From assembly GCF_040412425.1 (NCBI RefSeq), contig NC_089781.1:51102727-51166726 (forward strand): a stretch of DNA of 64,000 nt, written 5' to 3'. Both the position numbers and the translations under genes were made by a program. This stretch comes from Macrobrachium rosenbergii. Taxonomy: Eukaryota > Arthropoda > Malacostraca > Decapoda > Palaemonidae. The notes beneath the pieces were generated by a model. It was not told where the DNA came from and made no database searches. It worked only from the letters and a program-made list of their open reading frames with translations. This document shows positions 11,480 through 20,990 of this stretch, piece by piece (positions within the stretch are counted from its first letter, which is position 1; each line of letters starts with the position of its first letter).

Positions 11480-12396
11480 TTAGAGGCATTTAATGATGTA
11501 ATTCTCCCCACTGGGACTGTATATGTAGAGAATTCGGGTCGTAAAATTCCATGGAGTGTGTTTAAGGATCTTGGTTCCCAAACAACCTTAGTAAAAGGGT
11601 CTCCGGAAGACATTCCCAACTGCTCAGTCGTTGATAAAGTGAATCTCAAGATTCAAGGAATTAATTCGGTCAAAAATCACGATACTTACATTGTAGAGTT
11701 TCCCGTTCATGTTCCTGGCCAGGGAAAGCAGTTATTAAGGGCACTTTGTGTAGACGAAATTAATTCAAAATTTGTTGCACTTGGATTGAAGAAATTAGCA
11801 GACGCCCTGGTTGAGAAAGGGTTATACCCTGGCAGATAAGCATATAGATTCTGATACTATAGGCGATTTTACAATCTTGCTTGGTAGCGATCAAAGCCAT
11901 ATTTTTCCACTTGCACAGAAAGACTTGGTTGCAATGGTAAATGTCCCTCTACTTTTTATGAAACTCCGTCGGGTATAATGCTTTCTGGAAGTGCCTCTTT
12001 GTTTTTAGAGAACCTTAATTTGCTATGTATTCCATTTGATGGTAATTCTGACGGCACGTCTCTATGACTAACTGTTAATAGTAACATAAGTACTTTGCTA
12101 GAAGAGAAGGAACTTTTGATGACCAAAAGATTAAGAATGCGACTGACGAAATCCTAGAATCAATATTCACTTCACTTATGAATACTCAAGACGACCCTAG
12201 AGAATATGTTTTGACAAGTGAAAATAGTAAATTAATTGATAACATTCTTCGTGATATTCGGAGAGATCCTAAGACAGGTAGGTTAGTTGTGCCTGCTTTA
12301 TGGAAGAAGGAAATACAACATTTAATGTCGCCCAACTATAGTCTTGCAGTGTCAGTTCTCAATTCTCAAAAAAGAAAGCTTTTGCCTGAGAGGTTA
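11480..12396 (+). pseudogene. BEL1 protease region and start of RT
   Basis: 11497-11839 encodes the aspartic-protease-like segment (KDLGSQTTLVKGSPED, with DLGS where DTGS is usual), followed by a helical stretch. 12178-12399 encodes the linker before RT (PALWKKEIQHLMSPNYSLA and SVLNSQKRKLL), a conserved BEL block. The frame runs into a stop only because of the insertion at 12397. Several indels break the region between 11840 and 12178. Confidence 0.75.
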
Positions 12397-12881
12397 TAGA
12401 GGGATGAATAAATTTGTTTGTATTTAGCATTTCCCAACGTTTTGTGAGAGAGAGAGAGAGCGAGTGAGTGTAATTGTCGTTAGTGTGTGCTTCGGTTGTT
12501 GGAAGAGGGATGAGGTCGTTAGGTTGTTTACGGTGCTCTGTCTGTGCAAATGTTGAGGGAGTTTTTTTCAGTTTTGAGGAGTCTTGAGCTGAGTTCTGTG
12601 CAAGGCGGACATTGATGGTGGATTATTGTATGTTTCGTGTGTTTTCTGTTGGATGTCATTATTGTCTGTGCATATGTCTCTTTCTTTTTGCTCGTTTTTT
12701 TTGGGTTGAAAGTCTGTTTTTCGGTTTTGTTTGTGTAATTTTGTCTACTGTGTTGGCGACCGTGGACACGTTCATCCATCTCCCAGCAACCGAGGATCAG
12801 AGTGAGTATTGTATGTGGTTATATGTTCTGTGTATCTGTCTGTGTTGTGTATTGTTTTTGTGTTTTTTAAATTCCGCCACA
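12397..12881. mobile_element. 485-bp insertion of unknown type, 6-bp target duplication
   Basis: AGGTTA is duplicated at 12391-12396 and 12882-12887. Removing the insert and one copy joins the BEL1 RT reading frame without a stop. The insert begins TAGAGGGATG and ends CCGCCACA, with no terminal inverted repeat seen. It contains a (GA)n microsatellite at about 12449-12465 and TTGGCGACCGTGG near 12755, which looks like the LTR/internal junction of some Gypsy elements. An ORF across it (12612-13124) is half insert, half RT and is not a gene. Confidence 0.75.
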
Positions 12882-14349
12882 AGGTTAAAGGAATACGATG
12901 CAGTTATACAGAACCAATTTGAAGATGGAGTAATTGAACGTATTGCAGATCTTCCCTCATTTCTTAGAGAAAATCCAGATGTATCATTTCTAGCTCATAA
13001 TGCCGTGTTCCGAAATAACTCTAACACGACGAAGTGTAGGGTTGTCTTTCTATCGAATTTAAGTGAGAGGAAAAATGAGAATGTCTTTCCCATAATCAGT
13101 GTTCCATGGCGGGAGCTAATTTGAATAATAAAATGCAGATTTCAACACTACTACTAAGGTTTGACAAGTATTTGCTGACTTATGATTTGAAAAAGCCTTT
13201 TACAGCTTTTTCTTAGAAGAGGACACGAGAAAGTTACTTTTTCTATGGTTTAATGGTATTTCTAAGAACGATTTCTCAATTGTTGGCTATCGTTTCCGAC
13301 AAGTGCCTTATGGAATGAGATATTCTCCATTTTTGTTAATGATAGCTCTCTATTACATATTGATCCATAATGTAACTGATGATGATGATGAAGAGACTCT
13401 GAGTATAAAAGGTGTTTGTATAACCTTTCTTACATGGATAACTTAGCCATAACTTCAAATGCGGATAATGATTTGCTTAAGGCATTAAATGTTTCTGTAT
13501 CGACGTTCCGAGAATTTGGATTCGAATTACAAGAGTTTTGTACGAATTCTGTACCCTTAAGAGAACAATTAAATAAGTTTGAACACTGCACTGAATCATA
13601 ATCAAAGCTTTTGGCCTAATTTGGAATACAGAGAATGATACGATTAAAACTCGTAAACTTGAATTAAACCCTAAAGCTAATACAAAAGGTTAATTTTAAG
13701 TACTATTTATTCCAATTTATGATCCTTTTGGGTTTTCAATACCAGTTTTAAACAGAAGCAAATTGTTTATGCATTCCTTGCAGAATGACAAGGATATTGG
13801 ATGGGATACGCCGTTAAGCAGCGAGCTGATGAAAGAATGGTCGAAGATTGCCAGACAGGTTAACAAGAGCTCAGAAATTGTACTACCTCGTTCTGTCGGT
13901 AATCGTTGTGACGAGTACAATTTGTTGGTCTATACGGACGCAAGTAAAGAATTGTTAGGCTGTGCTTTATATTTGGTGGCTGTCAATTCAGCAGACACCA
14001 AGCTGATTTTGGCAAAGAATTCTGTGCTTTGTAAGAAATTAAGAACAAAGTCTATTCCTGTACTGGAATTGATATCTGTACATTTGGGAGTAAGGACGGC
14101 CGTAGATGTAGCTGAACAGCTAATGAATGCTGTTGTTCCTATTCGGATTCGTAATATTTATTGCTTCACAGATTCTATGATTGTTCTAAGTTGGATTAAG
14201 TCTAAGGAGTTTGAGTTTGGCAAAATAGATAGGAAGCAAGTGATGGTTAACAATAGGCTAAATGATATGTCGAATCTTTGTTCTAAGCGAACAGTGATTT
14301 TCGACCATATAGGTGGTGATGAGAACCCTAGTGATTGTCTTACTCGGTG
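12882..14349 (+). pseudogene. BEL1 reverse transcriptase and RNase H
   Basis: The RT starts YDAVIQNQFEDGVIERI, then NTTKCRVVFLSN, a FRQVPYGMRYSPFLL block and the catalytic motif YMDNL near 13435. RNase H follows (13763-14349) with YTDASKELLGCALY, CFTDSMIVLSWI and GGDENPSDCLTR, the last being a BEL hallmark. The RT motif has Asn at its second acidic position; BEL2 in this window has Asn there too, so it may be a clade feature. At least three indels break the frame. The RNase H end is cut by the transposon at 14352 and continues at 17672. Confidence 0.85.
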
Positions 14350-14351
14350 TA

Positions 14352-14513
14352 GTCAGGCAGCTAAACCCCATTTTTTGGTGATTTGGGGACTTTCCGGACA
14401 AAAGCATGAAACTTGGTACAAATGTTGTTTGATACCTTAGCTACAAAATTGTCCCCGGAACCAACTCATATGACCCCATCTTGGCGGCCATATTGGAATT
14501 TCAAGATGGCTGC
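14352..14513 (+). repeat. Left terminal inverted repeat of the TIR transposon
   Basis: About 160 bp pairing with the reverse complement of 17516-17669. Conserved blocks lie at both the outer end (GTCAGGCAG, TTGGGGAC) and the inner end (GGCGGCCATATTG, AAGATGGCTGCCA); the middle is more diverged. Confidence 0.88.
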
Positions 14514-14548
14514 CATCAATATATCTATACAAGCTTACAAAGGGTTAT

Positions 14549-16330
14549 ATGTTACAAAATCATGCAAACCATGAAGAGGGGCTTTCTGCACAAAAAAGAT
14601 TTAAGGATCACGTTTCAAACCTTCATGATGTGTTCTGTGATATGGGAAATCCTTTCTGTGATAGTGGTAATGAGTTGCTGGTCTTAGATACAAGAAATGT
14701 CATGGATGATTCTGTGATAACTACGGTAAGAACAATAACAACATTAGGAACTGAGCAATATAACCAGTACTACAAAGATGTTGTCACAGACTGTAAAAAT
14801 CAATTCACACCCTGATCAAAAAGAACAAACTAGCTCTCTTCAGATGCCCCAGGCCGAAATTGCAAAAGCAGAAAGTCGCGGGAATGGATCTCCTGAAGAA
14901 TGACGTTTCTCTCTTCTCTCGATTGTATATTGTCATGCAACATAGAGACAGTGACATGGATGCATTCTTTCAACATGAGAATCACCCTTTTTCCACCTTC
15001 TTTGTCTAATGGTGGAAAACTGCGGTTTGGAAAAAAGTCTGACATCCAAAACATAATCAAGAGTGAGGATAAGGCTAATGCACCAGATAATTTTGATGCA
15101 AAGTTTCTTGATGGAGCTGCTATCGTGCATATGCTACCTACTGCAAGTGTTGCCACCTTTTAAGGAGTATGCTGAATGCATCTTCGTTCCTTACATCTTG
15201 AAACAGCTAGAAACATGCCAGCGAATTGACATTGTTTGGGACACTTATATCACAAATAGTCTAAAAAGAGTCCACCAGAGAAAAGCGAGGCACAGGGATC
15301 AGAAGAAAAGTTGAAGAAAGGAACAAAATACCATTAAACTGGCAAGACTTCCTCAAAGACTCCAACAACAAGCAAGAACTCTTTGCTCTCTTATCTCATA
15401 AGGTTGCTAAAATGACAGTTCCTGACGAAAAAGAAGTTGTCATAACTTCAGGACAAGATGCCATAATTGTTGGTACTAGTCATGTAATCCCAAGATGCGA
15501 CCACGAGGAAGCAGATACAAGGCTGCTAGTTCATATTCAGGATGCAATGAAAGAAGGTCACAAGAATTGTTTGATCAGGACTGTGGATAGTGATGTCCTT
15601 GTCATTTTGATTGGAAAATTTCATCATCTAATGTCAATAAGACCTGATTTGAATATCTGGGTTGGTTTTGGCACAGGAGAAACTTTACCTACCATCATAT
15701 CAACACAATTTGTGCCTCTTTAGGCGAAAAAGATGTATATCCCTTCCAGTATTTCACTGTTTTACAGGATGTGATACAACTTCATCCTTCTATGGAAGAG
15801 GTAAAACTACAGCATGGACAGCATGGTACCATTATCCTGATGTAACTAAGGCATTTATGTTCGTGGCACAAAACCCTTTTACAGATCTTGACAAGGAAAG
15901 TTATCACTTCAAACTTCTAGAGCGTTATACAGTTGTCCTCTATGACAAGAGCAGTGATGTTGAATGGGTAGACGAAGCAAGAAAAATATTGTATTGTCAG
16001 AAAGAAAAACTATGGAAAATATTCCTCCTACTCAAGATGCTCTGCTCCAGCACACCCTGAAGGGTCATCTATCAAGCAGGAATATGGTCAACTTGTGACA
16101 AATGGGAACAGAATCTCCCATCTGCTGAAGGCTGGGGGTGGACTTTCAACAGAGAATCACAGGCATGGACACCAAACTGGATCACAAGACCTATAGCATC
16201 CAAAGCATGCAGTGAGCTGATTAAATGTGGTTGCAAGAGTAAAAGTGGATGGCACACGTTGTGCTTGTAAGAAGGCAAAATGGAAATGTACAGACCTGTG
16301 TAGCTGCAACTGTATAGTTTGATCTGTTTT
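14549..16330 (+). pseudogene. Transposon protein with FEN1/XPG-like motifs and Cys-rich tail
   Basis: The translated trace runs over several frames, joined by about five frameshifts, and would be roughly 590 aa. In order: LLVLDTRNVMDDSVI; LDGAAIVHMLPT (15110); IDIVWDTYITNSLK (15230); CDHEEADTRLLVH (15495); RTVDSDVLVIL (15585); FTGCDTTSSFYGRGKTTAW (15760); then WGWTF and a cysteine cluster near 16220-16318 (CGCKSK, RCACKKAKWKC, LCSCNC). The acidic series (DGAA; EEAD; DSD; GCD) follows the metal-binding pattern of FEN1/XPG nucleases (EAEA; DxD; GCD), so a structure-specific nuclease fold is inferred. The tail resembles CXC (tesmin/TSO1-like) domains, which bind DNA. I recall similar uncharacterised proteins in other invertebrates and fish; I could not search. 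Its role as transposase or cargo is unknown. Confidence 0.75.
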
Positions 16331-16429
16331 ATGAAGATCTTCTCTTGGAAAGAGTGATTTTTTTTTTTGTATATCTCAAATCTTTCATATCTAAGTATCA
16401 TTGATTGAATTTTACAAGCTTTTCACCAT

Positions 16430-17500
16430 GATAATCATCTTGTTAATTTTTACCAAGGGCATGCAAACATATTTAGTTCCATTTTTGTAATATCTCTGCC
16501 TTCTTCAACTTCCTCTCAATGATGCTAGTTTATTGATAAAAAAGAAAATATGATATGTTTCAGAAAATATGTATTTTCTCGGTTGAACTAGAAGCAAAAC
16601 AAGGTATTTTGATAATTATTGCTTTGTATTTGTATTGATTTAATGTCCTTGCTATACACTGAATGTTTTGCAATACGTCTAGGTTTTTGTGGTATTATTT
16701 AATACCATAATGTGTGCTATGCTAAATCTTATGTGATATGTGGAAAATAGTCTCATATATATAAATTTTTTTTTTACAAAAGGCCTACAAGCAAAATTGG
16801 GTCTATTTTTGTGATATCTTAGCTTTATAAGTTTTTCATTTATAGCTCTAGTCTGTAGCTAGATTTTACTGATAAAGAAAATTCTATTTATGTTTGAAGA
16901 AAAAATGGAGTATTTATTCAGTTCTTCTAGATATATAACAATTATGCTGTAAAATTTGTATTGTTATGCATTTATATATCCTTGCTAATAGAATGTTGCT
17001 AGCAATAAGCCTGTTTTTGGTCAGATATTTTTTATTTTATCTTCTACATACGCTTTATTTTATGTGATATATGGTGTACAGTTTCATTTATTTTACAATA
17101 GGCCTACAAGAGGAGAAAGGTCTGCTCTCATGATATTTTATCTTTATAAATGTTCTAACTATGATTCTAATCTTTTGTGATCAGAATTTTTCTGATTATA
17201 AAAAAAAAAAAATTATTTATTTTTGTCTAGAAGCAAAACCAGGTATATATTTTGATACTAATTATGCTTTAAAATTGTATTGCTATAAGATATGTAACCT
17301 TATTCTATAAAGAACGATATTTGTGTACCATACCCATTTTTTCCTTAAGATTAATTTGGGATTTTTACTGCATATGCTTAATTTCATATATCATCATATT
17401 AGAAATGCATCTGATCATAGTTTAAGTGGTTTCACTGATTTTACCAGCCACAAAACATATGGATTGATATAAAACATGCCTATCAAATGTTGCATTATCT
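16430..17500. repeat. Diverged internal repeats of about 320 bp in the transposon
   Basis: Three imperfect, very AT-rich units start near 16450, 16780 and 17100. Shared blocks in each include (ACA)GGCCTACAAG or a variant, a TAGAAGC(AAAACAAGG) or related block, a TAATTATGCT...AAATTTGTATTG block and a TATTTTATGTGATAT(A)TGG block. No coding potential is seen. They fill the space between the gene and the right TIR. Confidence 0.65.
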
Positions 17501-17515
17501 ATTCTATTTTTTTCA

Positions 17516-17669
17516 GTGGCAGCCATCTTGAAAATCAATATGGCGGCCAAATAAGGGTTTGATTGATTGGTTCCGGGGATAAAATTGTTTCTATATGCAA
17601 TATCTACAAGTCTGCAAAGTTTGATGCTTTTGTCCAGTATGTCCCCAACAACTTGGTTATCTGCCTGAC
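17516..17669 (-). repeat. Right terminal inverted repeat of the TIR transposon
   Basis: Reverse-complement partner of 14352-14513, ending ATCTGCCTGAC followed by TA. Confidence 0.88.
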
Positions 17670-19518
17670 TAGTGTGTTTCAGAGAAAATGCTTCGTAGCA
17701 CGCTCTTTTTAACAGGTCCAAAATTTCTAGATTCTCCATCAGAGTGCAGAGTGATTGTTCCTCATCCCGGTGCAAAGCCGCCTTCCGTGAGTTGCTCTGT
17801 TAGGACAAATTTCATTTTGAATTCTGAACCACTTATACCATTAAACAAGTTTCGTCCTTTAGTAAAGCGGTCAAGGTTTTGAGTATTGTCTTCCTCTTTG
17901 TTACTAAGTTGAAACAAAGGTTAAAACTGACTAAGAATATACCAGAGAATACCTCTGACGAACAGAATGAAACTGCTCGTAGCACCATTCACCTTTTAGT
18001 ACATGCACAAAAGGCTGCCTTTCCCCAAGTTTATAATACGCTGGCTACAGGTAATTTTTCAGAACCCCTTATATCACAGTTGAATTTATTTCGTGATGAA
18101 AGTGGGCTTATTAGGGTACAAAGTAAGTTAAGTAAATTAAAAGCTTCTTATGATGAGAGGTGTCCGATGCTATTGGGAAAAAATTGCCCTGTGGCTAGAA
18201 GTATAATTTGGGATATCCATGTAAAACTGCGACACGCTGGAATTTACAAAACTTTAGGTTTACTCAGGAAAGGGTTTTGGATTATTAATGGCTTTGTGGT
18301 TGTAAAGAAGGTTTTAAAAGGCTATTTGATATGTAAAAGGTTGAATGCAAGAACTGTCAAAATTAATCAAAATGCATATAGAGATTTCAGAATAAACCCA
18401 GAGGCTATTCCGTTTAGGAATATTTGCATCGACCATTGTGGACCTTTCTTGGTTAAGGACAGAAACAAACAAAACTATAAGGTATATGTGCTGGTCATAT
18501 CCTGTTTTTGGTCTAGAGCAATTAATCTGGTTGTATGCAGGTTGATTGATAAAACTCCTTTCTTAGGGCATTACAAATGCATATTTTTGAGTACGGTTTC
18601 CCTTCCTTAATAGTTAGTGATAATGGAAGCCCAATAGTGGCGGGAGTAGAGGAAACTATCTGTTATCTAAATGATTGAGAGACCATTGACTTCTTAAGAT
18701 CGCATAATATTAAGTCTTTAAAATTTCATCCATTCCCTGCTAATGCACATAAATTAGGTGGGTTTGTTGAAACTATGGTTAAGCAAGTAAAAAGGATAGT
18801 TACTTCGAGCATTCGAAATAACATTTTGGATTATGATGATTTTCAATTCTTGATTGCTGAGGCTAAAATGCTCGTAAATAAAAGACCAGTCGCCTTCAGA
18901 AATGCTCTAAATAAATTAGATTTTGACAACAGCGTGCCTGTCCCTTTGACTCCAGAGATGATAGTGAAGGGGTATGAAGTACCTTGTGTGAGTATAATTC
19001 CTGAGCTTAATACTTCAGATCAGGACGACTCTTGGGGTGTCTCTGATGATATATTCGGCAATAATCAAGAGGTAGTTTTATCTCGTTTTGGTAAACTTAT
19101 GAAAGTGAAAGCTAACTTGGAAAAAATCTATTAGGGCGAATTTACTGCTACGTTGTTCAGTCAAGCAACGGATAGAAAAAATAGGTATGGTAAGAAATCT
19201 CATACTGAATTAAGGGTAGGGGATTTAGTGAGTATAAAAACAGGTTTTATAAAGCCTTTTGCTTACCCGCTAGGTGTCATCGTACAAATTGAAAAGAATG
19301 ACCTGGATGAAGTAACAAGCGCTAGTGTACGTAAATCCAACGGAGAAATTGTAAGACGACACGTTGACAACTTGATATTCCTAACAGATACTTCCATCAA
19401 CGTTGACAGTAACTCTGTTTCTCCTGAATTTGTTCCTGAAACCAGTACAGCTGAGAGATCAGCTGCTCGTAAGTGTCGAGAACTGAACAAGGCACTAATT
19501 GAGCAACACAAGGTTTAA
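17670..19518 (+). pseudogene. BEL1 integrase
   Basis: The trace resumes after the transposon with a BEL linker (LTGPKFLDSPSECRVIVPHP). The integrase has a zinc-binding region (HVKLRHAGIYKTL, later LICKRLN, with Gly where the first Cys is expected) and a core with the three catalytic acids: IDHCGPF (18430), VSDNGSP (18615) and GGFVETMVKQVK (18762). The C-terminal part (19153-19518) includes LRVGDLVSIKTG and YPLGVIVQIEK, as in the DUF5641-like end of BEL integrases. Breaks are at 18608-18680 and a TAG at 19132-19134. It stops just before a poly-T tract and the 3' LTR. Confidence 0.85.
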
Positions 19519-19631
19519 TGTGATTGTAGTGTTGTAAAATTTATTAAATAACTTTTCAGTTTTTTTTTTTTTTTTTTTTTGCTTCATTCTCGTTCCACAA
19601 TTCCAAGAAATTGCTCACCTGGCCCCACCAG
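19519..19631 (+). other. BEL1 3' non-coding stretch with T21 tract
   Basis: Between the integrase stop and the 3' LTR, with a T run at about 19560-19580. A clear polypurine tract next to the LTR is not evident on the plus strand. Confidence 0.5.
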
Positions 19632-20682
19632 CGTACAAAAATATTAATACAAATATAACATTTTTCAAGAATTTGAATCTCAAACTTTATTTAAATTAAA
19701 TAATTAATCAATTGAGTTAAGTAACCCCTTGAATTTGTACGTACATGGACTTCCATGTTTCCACGGTCCTTGGATACGTCACTAAATGACATACGTCAGA
19801 TCTAACAAGGACGCGGAGGAGGCTCGGGTAAGACAGTACCAAAGTACCACTACTACCCTTCACTACCACCACCGTCGCCAGAGACAAGACGGATGGTTAT
19901 CGGTTACGAAAAATTTTGAGGATTCAATAGTTGGCTGGTCGGGTGATCAATTCCTACTTTCTGCACTTTTTATTGATGGATCGTTTCCCGGAGGTACTGA
20001 TGTGGTAATGCAGCTCAAGAGACTTCCTGTTGAATCACGAGCCTTCGTAAGGTGTACGAAATTGAACATGAGAAAATAAGCTCATTGTGTGGGGGTTCGA
20101 GGTGAAGGACAATACATGGTGGAGGACGACGGCTGAGTTCCAAGATCTACGCTGCTGGCTGCCTAACTTGGGTAAGTTCATGTAATGCAGATCCAAGGGT
20201 GTTATGTGTACTTAGTCGGCGATAGTGTACTATACACTTAAAGATCATTGAGGCAAGGCCTTTCATTCATTTTTCAGCCTTCAGTGACGTGATTAACGTA
20301 TCGAGTATAAAATCGTTTGAGATTTAAGTTTCTTGTTTTAGCCTCGGTACCCTTTTTTTAATATTAAGTATGTTTGGGATGGCAACCAGTCGCTCCCTAT
20401 AACTTGTCTTTTTTTTCCCCTGTAGGTTGGAGTTTTGCTAAAAGGGGTGGAACCTTGGAGTGAAGAGAGGTCAAGAGCTATCGTCTTGGAACTAACAGGA
20501 CACTTTCGTCAATGTAGACTGGGATTTATTACTTAATTTCATGAAGCTATAGCCTTCAATAACTTCAGTCTTGACTCAAGTTTTATATTAAAGTATTTAA
20601 TTTTCATCAATTTTCTCTTGTCCTCATTAGTCTTTCCATCCTAAAAGTTACTCAAGTAATTTTTTCGAAAAATTTTAGCGAC
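19632..20682 (+). repeat. BEL1 3' LTR
   Basis: Partner of 8782-9827, ending TTTTAGCGAC, followed by the CCTCT target copy and Gypsy A gag. Confidence 0.9.
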
Positions 20683-20990
20683 CCTCTCAGAGATGCATCA
20701 CCCAAGGAAGCCTGGGACCAGCTGCGAGGGTTAGTAACACTCCCAGGTCGCGACGAGAATGGGAGGAAAAGAACAATTGACCTGACAAAAGCAGTCTTCC
20801 TTGGGCGCCTCCTGCATGAAGTTTGGCGCCAGATAAGGGATGCAGAGAACCTGGACATGGATGCCTTAGTCGACGACGCCCAGAAACTATGTGAGGCCAC
20901 CAAGGCCTCGACACACGCTGCTGCCCTGGGAGCCTGCAACCTGTCGGAGGAAGATGGCGACGACGACGGAGACATCAACGCCGTTTAATA
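20683..20990 (+). pseudogene. Gypsy A gag, C-terminal part
   Basis: The trace reads PLRDASPKEAWDQLRGL, then LLHEVWRQIRDAENLDMDAL. This matches the order in Gypsy C gag, where the corresponding region ends before a zinc-free C-terminus. It is continuous with 8620-8781 once BEL1 is removed. Confidence 0.7.

Larger units (their letters stand above)
14352..17669 (+). mobile_element. TIR DNA transposon encoding a FEN1/PIN-like protein
   Basis: 3318 bp. The ends GTCAGGCAG...CTGCCTGAC begin inverted repeats of about 155-160 bp that also share GGACAAAAGCAT, CCCCGGAACCAA, CGGCCATATTG and TTTCAAGATGGCTGCCA. TA is present at 14350-14351 and 17670-17671; a TAG duplication with the element one base shorter at each end is equally possible. 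Removing element and one target copy restores the BEL1 frame across the RNase H/integrase junction. The only gene recognised is 14549-16330. There is no DDE transposase, helicase or recombinase signature. I cannot assign a named superfamily. Confidence 0.88.
8782..20682 (+). mobile_element. BEL1: BEL/Pao LTR retrotransposon inserted in Gypsy A gag
   Basis: LTRs of about 1.05 kb lie at 8782-9827 and 19632-20682, with CCTCT duplicated at 8777-8781 and 20683-20687. A TGGCGCCCAATGTGGGGC primer-binding site follows the 5' LTR. Internal domains run gag, protease, RT, RNase H, integrase in BEL order on the plus strand. Two later insertions split it: a 485-bp segment (12397-12881) between protease and RT, and a 3.3-kb TIR transposon (14352-17669) between RNase H and integrase. 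Numerous frameshifts make it inactive. Confidence 0.92.

Noticed and set aside
12612..13124. 170-codon ORF with hydrophobic N-terminus as a membrane protein
   Set aside because: It spans the junction of the 485-bp insert and BEL1 RT; the second half is RT and the first is T-rich insert.
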